Source: Chara braunii (Eukaryota > Streptophyta > Charophyceae > Charales > Characeae). Taken from it: a stretch of DNA of 22,204 nt. The position numbers and the translations under genes were made by a program. A model generated the notes under the pieces. The model was not told the origin of the DNA, made no database searches, and saw only the letters and a program-made list of their open reading frames with translations. The DNA is taken from contig BFEA01000149.1 of NCBI GenBank assembly GCA_003427395.1, forward strand, positions 263,203 to 285,406. The letters are read 5' to 3'. This document shows, piece by piece, positions 1 to 6,124 of the stretch (within the stretch, counting starts at the first letter, position 1; each line of letters starts with the position of its first letter).

Positions 1-638
1 ATGCACCCTCAAGACCCATACATTCCTTTAGGAACCGATCGCCAGATCGAGTACTACCTGCACTCAGTCAGTTTGTGATGTGCTGTCCAGCCTCCGAGAG
101 CAGCAGCGAGGACGATGAGCTTGCTGTACGCCTCCGCACGCATTCCCCCTCCAGGTGTGACCGCGAGACTTCAACACACTGCAGCCACTCATACTCTCAA
201 CCAAAAAAATTAACGACACGTCCATCTCGGGGCATCCTTAACGGTGGTCCTTTCACCCGATAAAGGCAAGATTTATATCCGCAGTCTAGCATTGATTACG
301 TACTTCCCCGCTGCAATACTCTTGCTCCTGTCCCTCCTCTCTCCATCCCTCTCTCCATCCCTCTCTCCATCACAAATTCCTACTGTGAGCAGAATTTCGA
401 TGTCCCTCCACTGACTGATTTGCCAAGCATGACAGCACCTTGAGCTCATGTTTGATCACCCAGCCGCTGCAGACCACCCTCCCATACCATGCAAGGGACC
501 AGATTACACCAAAATCCTGTAGACACATTTCCTTTTTTTTTTCTTTTTTTTTTTTGAATCCTATAGACACATTTCCTGCCTACCTTGCCAGAGAATCTCG
601 TCACCAAAAACAGCATCTGCACTCCTCAGAATGTCCCT

Positions 639-680
<42 letters not shown>

Positions 681-837
681 CGCTCGCTCGCTCGCTCGCT
701 CCGCGATTTTTTCAGAGGGCCAACCTGCTCTGAATGCAGAGACTAACTGCTCACTGTGAGAACCTGGCACCAACGACATTCTAGCATGTGACGACCAGGA
801 GCATGAAGCATGAAAACACTGCTCACTTGGACCACTT
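1..837. other. Non-coding start of window with simple repeats
   Basis: No gene can be supported here. The first 25 codons on the plus strand are open from base 1 to a TGA at 76-78 and could be the end of an exon from outside the window, but nothing in the peptide is recognisable. The rest holds a 12-bp CTCTCCATCCCT repeat of about three units (337-371), T-runs (532-555), and a CT array that passes into a CTCG array (645-702). Confidence 0.5.
645..702. repeat. (CT)n followed by (CTCG)n microsatellite
   Basis: An uninterrupted CT dinucleotide run to about 676 changes directly into about six CTCG tetranucleotides. The compound structure suggests that the tetranucleotide arose by a single T-to-G change that was then amplified. 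The arginine/serine-rich open frames across it are products of the repeat. Confidence 0.9.
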
Positions 838-899
838 TCAAAGCACTGCTGGAATAGGCATCAGATATTTTCTTCTCTCAACTGACCAGGATCAACATC

Positions 900-985
900 G
901 TCCTCTCCATGTGTTCCCACGGTGGGACCTGAACTCAGCACACACGACCCTTCGCTTCCACAACCACTGAGCCATGATTGAGTAG
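900..985 (-). mobile_element. tRNA-derived SINE head
   Basis: Read on the minus strand, the segment carries a good RNA polymerase III A box, TGGCTCAGTGG (974-964), and a B box, GTTCAGGTCCC (934-924). About 30 nt separate them, close to tRNA spacing. It does not fold as a clean tRNA, so it is best read as the promoter head of a SINE rather than a working tRNA gene. The body would run toward lower coordinates; no clear tail or target duplication was found. Confidence 0.55.
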
Positions 986-1158
986 GACAACACAACAACA
1001 AATCGACTCGGAGATGGACCATGCAGATGCGTTTGCCGGCATTGGCTGGAGCACCCGAACACACCGCACGGACGGGACGAACTGGTCCCCAAGTATGTCC
1101 ATTGCTGCAGACAACTGCCTTTTGTGGCAAATCATATCTCATGGAGACAGACAGACGG

Positions 1159-1202
1159 GGAGAGAGAGAGAGAGACAGAGAGAGAGAGAGAGGGGGGGGG
1201 GG
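1159..1202. repeat. (GA)n plus G-run
   Basis: An interrupted GA microsatellite ends in a run of eleven G. It lies just downstream of the NudC-like gene, in what would be its 3' flank or 3' UTR. Confidence 0.9.
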
Positions 1203-1237
1203 CATTGTTATGAAAGCAAGCAGTGCAAAGAGTCACG

Positions 1238-1711
1238 TCAGTCATTGATCCCTCCAAGAAAAGTGCGGGGGTTAGGGCATTGACCAGAGAACTCTGCTTG
1301 GGAGAAGTCAAAGCCAGGGTGCTCTCTCTGGAAACGTTCAAGCATCAGCCGCTTTTGTTCCTTGTCTGCCGACAACGGATCGAGCGTCCCATGGCCTTCC
1401 ATTGCCGCTGTCCAGGGTGTTCCTTTCTCCAGCTTCTGGAGTGTCACGTGCATCGTACCGTCCTCAATCGTCCAGAACGATGAGTCGGTTATTACAGACC
1501 CTCCCAGTTTGTGATTCAGGTATGGTGGATTACCCTTAATGCCGACCGTTAGATGGCTCGTCTTGATATCACAAATCAATCGCTTCGTTGGCACTCCTTG
1601 TGGAACTTGTATATATATATTTACTTCCTCTAGTGCCTGGTCCCATTCATACACAACTTGTCCATTGTGAACGAACTTGTGCCTACTCGTGGGAGCGAGC
1701 ATGTCCGCCAT
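1238..1711 (-). CDS. NUDCD2: NudC domain-containing protein 2 homologue (CS/p23-fold co-chaperone)
   Basis: A 157-residue protein, the same length as typical NUDCD2. Residues about 18-105 fit a CS (p23/HSP20-like) beta-sandwich, with W23 and the LEEV-IYIQVP strand at 28-37, and FWTIED at 79-84. The C-terminal signature LERFQREHPGFDFSQAEFSG (124-143) is the most diagnostic part of the family. NudC-family proteins act in the cytosol with Hsp90 and in dynein/LIS1-related protein stability. This role is known for animals and inferred here. The start at 1711 was chosen because family similarity and length begin there; an in-frame ATG 17 codons upstream (1762) adds a segment that does not look like the family. 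No intron interrupts the frame and the stop is TGA. It may be a genuine intronless CDS, or a retrocopy that has stayed open. Confidence 0.88.
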   Translation of the reverse strand: MADMLAPTSRHKFVHNGQVVYEWDQALEEVNIYIQVPQGVPTKRLICDIKTSHLTVGIKGNPPYLNHKLGGSVITDSSFWTIEDGTMHVTLQKLEKGTPWTAAMEGHGTLDPLSADKEQKRLMLERFQREHPGFDFSQAEFSGQCPNPRTFLGGIND

Positions 1712-1734
1712 CTGACTGACAGTGACTGACTGAC

Positions 1735-1775
1735 AGCACTTGAGAGAGAGAATGAAAATCAATCAGCGAAGAAAC
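1735..1775 (-). promoter_or_regulatory. Possible 3' splice site of a 5' UTR intron upstream of the NudC-like CDS
   Basis: On the minus strand a branch-point-like GCTGATTGA is followed by a pyrimidine tract (TTTTCATTCTCTCTCTC) ending in AAG, about 27 bases before the chosen ATG. This matches a spliceosomal acceptor and could mark an intron in the 5' UTR. No matching donor can be fixed by eye. Confidence 0.3.
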
Positions 1776-2206
1776 CAACCTGCAGGCAGGGGAGAATAAG
1801 CCGGTCCTCTCGCATTTTCAGGGAGTGATCCTCACTCATCCATTGTTTTGAAGAGTATCAAATGTGAACATATTCATCCCCCAAAGCAAGCACAACAGCA
1901 GTATTAACAGCCCTACTGTTATCCTCCAAGCACTGAAAACACTATGAGCATAGTACAGTATATGAACTTGACAAAAGCAAACACAGCAGAGGATGTGAGG
2001 GAGGGAGGGAGGGAGGGAGGGAGGGAAAGAAACCTGCAGGTAGGCAGGCAGAATAAGGCCAAGGTCAAGGGCAAGTCCTCTCTTGTTTTTTTTTTTTTTA
2101 AGGGAGTGCTCCTCACTCATAGATGCAGAGGATGTGAACAACTTCACCCCCAGAGAAAACACACACACACACACACACAGAGTATAGTATTTAACAGCCC
2201 TGGTCC
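1771..2206. repeat. Diverged tandem duplication upstream of the NudC-like gene
   Basis: The segment 1771-1915 recurs at 2021-2206 in the same order: an AACCTGCAGG block, an AGAATAAG block, TCCTCTC, GGGAGTG-TCCTCACTCAT, ATGTGAACA, and TTAACAGCCCT. The second copy is longer because a T-run and a CA microsatellite expanded inside it. A GGGA array (about 1996-2026) sits just before copy two. The two copies lie upstream of the NudC-like start, so they could be part of its promoter region. Confidence 0.75.
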
Positions 2207-2280
2207 TTTACTCACTCAGAAATACAAGGAAGGAGGATATGAACTTCATTTGATATCTGTGTTGTCTTCCTCCAGCGATA

Positions 2281-2430
2281 AAAAAAAACAGTGGGCACGT
2301 GAGGCTCATCCCTTTTTCTTTTACCTTTTTTTTTTCCTGTTCTTGTTTATTTCCTTTCTAATTTATTTCTTTTCTTATTTTTTCCCTTTCTTTTTTTTTG
2401 TTCTCTTTTTTTTTTTCCCTTTTCTTGAGG
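2281..2430. repeat. T-rich low-complexity tract
   Basis: Almost pure T with scattered C and A, including several runs of 8-11 T. No gene or element boundary is visible. Confidence 0.8.
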
Positions 2431-2577
2431 CTGGATCCTAATCTGTATGAGTTTCCTACATTCTACCCAACTGCTACCGGTAGGCTGTAAAGTAATCTCT
2501 CGAGTGGGAACCGATAAAACGGGAAAAGTCTCCAAAAAAACAAAAAACAAAAAAAGGAGGAAAGGGAAGCAGTGCAG

Positions 2578-2593
2578 GGAAGAAGAAGAAGAA

Positions 2594-2625
<32 letters not shown>

Positions 2626-2734
2626 AAGAAAATTTGGAAAGAAGAAGAAGAAGAAGAAGAAGAATTGGAAAGGAGAAAGAAGAAGAAGAAGAAGAAGAAG
2701 AAGAAGAAGAAGAAGAAGAAGAAGAAGAAGAAGA
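2578..2734. repeat. (GAA)n array with AATTGGAAAG-type interruptions
   Basis: Polypurine GAA trinucleotide array in three blocks, separated by TTTGGAAAG and ATTGGAAAGG interruptions. All Glu/Lys/Arg-rich or Phe/Leu/Ser-rich open frames across it are repeat products. Confidence 0.95.
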
Positions 2735-2865
2735 ATCTCTTCATGAATAGGAAGAAGAAGCAATTTGCTGTCAGTCTATGGCAACCCAACCACACGGTTG
2801 AGAGGTGCCTCGCGCAGAGTCGAGTCTGAAGACGTTGCTGGCTCGATAAAGCTTCTTCATTTCCA

Positions 2866-2995
2866 AATTCTTCTTCTTCTTCTTCTTCTTCTTCTTCTTC
2901 TTCTTCTTCTTCTTTCCAATTCCTCTTCTTGTTGTTGTTCTTCTTCTTCTTCTTCTTCCGCTGCTGCTGCTGCTGCTTTCCAATTCTTCTTCGCA
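2866..2995. repeat. (TTC)n array with TTTCCAATTC interruptions and a GCT block
   Basis: Polypyrimidine TTC array with CTTTCCAATTC interruptions, a TTG stretch (about 2930-2938) and a GCT block (2960-2976). Its reverse complement carries the same TTGGAAAG interruption as the GAA array 130 bp to its left, so the two look like inverted relatives. Confidence 0.93.
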
Positions 2996-3095
2996 TGCCC
3001 TTCCCGCCCCACTCCTTCCATCTTCGGCTCAACACATCGCGGCCGCCTGGAATAGGAAAAGACAAGAAGATAAATCTGACCATACTAATATTTAT

Positions 3096-3138
3096 TCCTC
3101 CTCCTCTTCCTCTTCCTCTTCCTCTTCCTCTTCCTGTC
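3096..3138. repeat. (CTTCCT)n microsatellite
   Basis: About six hexamer units of CTTCCT, preceded by CCT triplets. Confidence 0.9.
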
Positions 3139-3280
3139 CTTTCTTCACCTCGTACTACGACCCCGCCGTGCCTTGCACATCACCGCGGGGGGGAGAAAGA
3201 GGAACAGAAGAAAGAAAGAACCCCCCCCGTCCCCTCCCTTGCTTCTTTTTTTTCCTTAACTTCTCTTTCCCTCTCAGACC

Positions 3281-3705
3281 CGATCTCGCCGTGCCTTGCA
3301 CATGGCAAGACACCGTCCACGTGGCACGACAGTATCCACGTGGCAGGACGCCGCTCACCTGGCAATTCCCCCTTCAAGCGGCTCGGCGGGATCGGGTCTG
3401 GAAGACACCGTCCACGTAGCACCGTTCACGTGGCAATGCCGGTTTTGCTTTTCGTAGCACGTCGGGATCGGGTCAGGCAGGCACCGTCACGTGGCACGAC
3501 AGCGCCCACGTGGCAATCCCCGTCCACGTGGCACGGCGAGATCGGGATCGGGTCTGGAAGACACCGTCCACGTGGCACGAGTGTCCACGTGCACATGGCA
3601 AGACACCGTCCACGTGGCACGACACGTTCGAGTCGCAAGATATCGTCAGCGTGGCAAAACAACGTACACGTGACAAGACAGTCCACGTGGCATGTCCGCG
3701 TGGCA
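3281..3705. repeat. G-box/ABRE-bearing minisatellite (CACGTGGC units)
   Basis: A degenerate array of about 19-bp units, typical form ACCGTCCACGTGGCACGAC. Exact CACGTGGC occurs nine times (3318, 3337, 3427, 3488, 3507, 3525, 3569, 3611, 3684) and CACGTG twice more (3586, 3667). A higher-order unit holding CGGGATCGGGTCTGG recurs near 3388, 3463 and 3543. CACGTGGC is the classic plant bZIP/bHLH G-box and ABRE core. Whether any factor uses these sites is not shown by the sequence. Confidence 0.9.
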
Positions 3706-3738
3706 CCGTCCCTCAATATGGTTACGCAATCTATACAC

Positions 3739-3815
3739 ACTTTCCTGCCCAATAGAGGAGCAGCCTACACGCACTTTCCCGCCAAATAGAGGGGGGGTTT
3801 CCCGCCAAATAGAGG
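3739..3815. repeat. Three copies of an E2F-site-like repeat
   Basis: TTTCCTGCCCAATAGAGG (3741) is followed by two copies of TTTCCCGCCAAATAGAGG (3775 and 3798). TTTCCCGCCAAA matches the E2F/DP consensus (TTTSSCGC type). The repeats start some 35 bp after the G-box array and may be a separate small minisatellite. Confidence 0.7.
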
Positions 3816-3848
3816 TATGCCTTCTACCAAAGAGAAAGGAACAAACGG

Positions 3849-3851
<3 letters not shown>

Positions 3852-3893
<42 letters not shown>
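3852..3893. repeat. (GA)n microsatellite
   Basis: About twenty uninterrupted AG dinucleotides. Confidence 0.95.
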
Positions 3894-3895
<2 letters not shown>

Positions 3896-3967
3896 TAGGA
3901 TGTTTGCATGAACGGAAATTCCTGTCAGGGCGGACTCGTAGGTAGGAATTTTTTTTAGGACTGATCT

Positions 3968-4153
3968 CTGGACGTGATTGCGGTCAAATACATCAAGGAC
4001 CGACTGCAACGACCGCCATTGCGGTCCAGTACATCAAGGACAGATCCAAACACGACGGTGATTGCCTTCAAATACATCCAGGAAACCGACCGTAATTACG
4101 ATCAAATACATCCAAAAACGGCCGTAATTGCAGTCGAATACATCCAGGAAAGT
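3968..4153. repeat. Five-copy 34-43 bp tandem repeat
   Basis: The core ATTGCGGTCAAATACATCCA recurs with variation, with its ATT(G/A) at 3977, 4018, 4061, 4095 and 4137 (spacings 41, 43, 34 and 42). Each core is followed by a purine-rich AAGGAC/AGGAAA piece and a variable CGACC linker. A lone related core lies at 16133-16152. No long open frame is conserved through the units. Confidence 0.8.
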
Positions 4154-4245
4154 CGTAGCGGGAGTGCGCTCTCGGTCAGTCTCTAGATGGCCATGCTACC
4201 GATGCCTCCACGTGTTTTCTCTTTCAGCGGTGCAGTTCCTTCCAT

Positions 4246-4290
4246 GGCTCCCTCCCTCCCTCCCTCCCTCCCTGCCTCCCTCCCTCTCTC
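4246..4290. repeat. (CCCT)n microsatellite
   Basis: Run of CTCC tetramers with one interruption. The neighbouring 4205-4400 is pyrimidine-rich and partly repeats itself (CCATGGCTCCCTCC near 4243 and 4327). Confidence 0.85.
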
Positions 4291-4475
4291 ACCCTAGCGC
4301 CACACTTACCATCTGTCGCTGCCTCCATGGCTCCCTCCTTCCCTCCCTCTGTCACCCTACCGCCACGTACCATCTACCATCTCTCATCCTTAATCATCCT
4401 CAATTGTGTTTGATTACTCTCCCCCTCTGGACAGCGACCCGATCCCGATATCGGCGACGGCATTGCAGAGGGGAA

Positions 4476-4592
4476 GGGCATCGCCACACCACTCTCGAAA
4501 TGTGCGAAAGAGAATGAACTTCCCGCTAGAACATGGCCAGATGCACCCGCCACATTTTTGTCGTTTTCACATTTCGAGAGTGGTGTGGGAAG
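4476..4592. repeat. Foldback hairpin, family I, copy A
   Basis: The arm at 4484-4504 is an exact 21-nt reverse complement of 4568-4588, giving a perfect 21-bp stem around a 63-nt loop. The loop holds the family hallmark CCCGCTAGAACATGG. Copies B (4634) and C (5336) share stem and loop sequence, so this is a dispersed family, not a chance palindrome. It may be a miniature foldback transposon or a small-RNA precursor type; no coding capacity. Confidence 0.85.
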
Positions 4593-4633
4593 GACAGAAG
4601 ACAGTGTCCAAGGAGTTGATTGATGACATTAAG

Positions 4634-4753
4634 GCCTCGCTCCACTACTCGCCACATGTGACAAATTGCGAATGAATCTCCCGCTAGAACATGGAAAGAT
4701 GCACTGCCATAGTTTTTTGTCTTCTGTGCATGTGATGAGTAGTGGAGCGAGGC
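4634..4753. repeat. Foldback hairpin, family I, copy B
   Basis: Arms 4634-4658 and 4729-4753 pair at 23 of 25 positions (first 17 perfect, starting GCCTCGCTCC), with a 70-nt loop. The loop contains CCCGCTAGAACATGG as in copy A. A family II hairpin follows 53 bp downstream. Confidence 0.85.
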
Positions 4754-4806
4754 TTTTTCGTTAGCAGGCGTGCATTCGTTTGATATCCAACAAGAGTGGG
4801 GACCGC

Positions 4807-4917
4807 CTACCTTCTTACCCCGAACACAACGCACGGTCGTTATAGCTGAATTTGGGGTATCTTTCGGTCCAAATACGGGTATAATGACCGTACATTGGAT
4901 TCGGAGGAAGAAGATAG
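4807..4917. repeat. Foldback hairpin, family II, copy D1
   Basis: Arms 4807-4855 and 4869-4917 (49 nt each) pair imperfectly around a 13-nt loop; the inner 34 positions match at 26. The left arm contains CCCCGAACACAACGCAC, shared with copy D2 (5478-5591). Confidence 0.75.
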
Positions 4918-4935
4918 AGGGAGCAAGCAAACAAG

Positions 4936-4988
4936 AGTGGAGGAGGAGGAGGAGGAGGAGGAGGAGGAGGAGGAGGAGGAGGAGGAGA
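4936..4988. repeat. (GGA)n microsatellite
   Basis: About sixteen GGA units, then a GA/GGGA-rich stretch to about 5060. It separates the first hairpin doublet from the next repeats. Confidence 0.95.
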
Positions 4989-5203
4989 GAGGGAGAGAGA
5001 AGAGACAAGAGAGAGAAGGGGGAGGGGGAGAGAGGGAGGAGGAAGGGGAGACGGGAGTAGGGTTGAGATGAGTTCGCAAGGAAAGGAGAAAAGCAGGAAG
5101 AGATGAACAGAGGAGATGGAGAGGGTGATTCCAGAAGCTGACCTGAGTCCGAACCCCAGAGCCTCCTCACTTCACCCCTGGCTACGATTGCTATCCGCGT
5201 CCG

Positions 5204-5278
5204 CTCGCAGATTTTGGACCTCGCAGATTTTGGACTTAGCGCGCGCGCTCCTCGCAGATTTGGACTTAGCGCGCGCTT
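5204..5278. repeat. CTCGCAGATTTTGGAC tandem repeat with GC alternation
   Basis: Three units start at 5204, 5220 and 5251. The first is only 16 bp; the second and third add TTAGCGCGCGC. The alternating GCGCGCGC stretches could adopt Z-DNA. Confidence 0.8.
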
Positions 5279-5335
5279 GCTTGTTCTCACACAGCTTTTT
5301 TTCGTTTTTCGAAAGGGCGACGGTCTTGAGATATC

Positions 5336-5456
5336 GGGCCGCGCTGCACTACTCTCGAAATGTGGAAAACGAGAGTGAGTCTTCCGCTAGAACATGGAAA
5401 ATTCACCCCCATGATCTTTGTCTTTTGTGCATGTCGAGAGTAGTGCAGCGAGGCCC
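5336..5456. repeat. Foldback hairpin, family I, copy C
   Basis: Arms 5336-5362 and 5430-5456 pair at 25 of 27 positions, beginning GGGCC and ending GGCCC. The 67-nt loop carries the TTCCGCTAGAACATGG hallmark. This is the copy with the longest stem and probably nearest the family consensus. Possible 3-bp ATC flanks on both sides are too short to trust. Confidence 0.85.
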
Positions 5457-5477
5457 ATCGTCGTCGAACTGACCAGC

Positions 5478-5591
5478 CCTACCCGTCTTCCCCCGAACAT
5501 AACGCACCCTAAAAATGAATGTATACAAGGTATATGTATGGGCAGATACAGCCAAAATAAGGGTGCGTTGTGTTCGGGGGAAGAGTGTAGG
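5478..5591. repeat. Foldback hairpin, family II, copy D2
   Basis: The left arm 5478-5510 and right arm 5560-5591 pair almost fully, with one indel and three mismatches. Both contain CTTCCCCCGAACA(T/C)AACGCACCCT. The loop is AT-rich. It lies 21 bp after family I copy C, repeating the I-then-II order seen at 4634-4917. Confidence 0.85.
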
Positions 5592-5604
5592 TAATTCAGA
5601 ATTC

Positions 5605-5700
5605 TGTAGCACTTTACTCATCTGGGACTGGTAGTTCGAACTCAGGGCTGTATTTCAACAGTTCAGGGGGTGTACCAACTGAGCTACGCCAGTTGCTCTC
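5605..5700 (-). mobile_element. tRNA-derived SINE head
   Basis: On the minus strand the A box TAGCTCAGTTGG (5686-5675) and B box GTTCGAACTAC (5641-5631) are 33 nt apart, as in a tRNA. The region between them and just beyond (TGAAATACAG, TGAGTTCGAACT, then GATGAGT) is shared with the copy at 17941-18025, so both belong to one SINE family. The tRNA cloverleaf is degenerate. The insertion lies about 60 bp from the LINE's 3' end. Confidence 0.65.
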
Positions 5701-5760
5701 TCTCAGCTTTTGAGGTGAGGGCGCGTACGTGGTCGTCCTCTTCCCGACTTCGTCACTGAG

Positions 5761-5774
5761 CGACCGGTAGTACT
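5761..5774. repeat. Target-site duplication, 3' side of the 9-kb LINE
   Basis: CGACCGGTAGTACT is identical to 14823-14836 and directly abuts the A-rich tail (T-rich on this strand). An exact 14-bp match at both predicted ends is what target-primed integration produces. Confidence 0.85.
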
Positions 5775-5803
5775 TTTCTTTTTTTTTCTTTTTTTCTTTT
5801 TTT
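5775..5803 (-). other. A-rich 3' tail of the LINE
   Basis: On the element's sense strand this is A-runs broken by single G, preceded by a G-run (5804-5810). It marks the priming end of reverse transcription and touches the target-site duplication. Confidence 0.8.
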
Positions 5804-6124
5804 CCCCCCCTTCAAAGCTAGCCCCTTTCTATTCGTGGGGAGCTGCACGAGTTGGGAATCGGGCCCAACGTCCCTTATAAATCAGAATCCGAGGCCGGGG
5901 TCCTCACAGTCTGCCCGGTGGCTGGGAGCATTACCCAGTTTTGCTTACGGAACGAAGCCCGCGGGGACCAACCCCCAGACAAACAAATAATGAAGGCACT
6001 ATGCCCTCTATTAATATCCAGTGTTCCTAGCACGGGCACTGGAACTGAAACGCTCCCTCCAATCCCCACTAGCCACTTTCTACTGCCTTCCTACAGCGGA
6101 AGTACAACCGAGCGTCCAGGTTCT
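5804..6124 (-). other. 3' UTR of the LINE
   Basis: About 320 bp between the ORF2 stop and the tail, without a long open frame on the sense strand. It would include the region recognised by the element's own reverse transcriptase, but no motif can be named. Confidence 0.65.

Noticed and set aside
1609-1622. TATA box from TATATATATA
   Set aside because: It lies inside the NudC-like coding sequence (the NIYIQ region) and is explained by codons.
2347-3083. Long open frames rich in Glu, Leu, Phe or Lys on both strands
   Set aside because: They are translations of GAA/TTC and T-rich repeats in every phase; no complex sequence supports a protein.
2929-3789. 286-codon plus-strand frame with repeated ARHRPRGT-like peptides
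   Set aside because: It runs through microsatellites and the G-box minisatellite; the peptide repeats follow the DNA unit in several frames at once.
4526-5290. 254-codon minus-strand frame
   Set aside because: It crosses two unrelated hairpins, the GGA array and the GC-rich tandem repeat, and has no conserved segment.
5605-5700. Functional tRNA gene
   Set aside because: A and B boxes are good, but the arms do not pair as a full cloverleaf and a related decayed copy at 17941-18025 shares sequence beyond the tRNA-like part.
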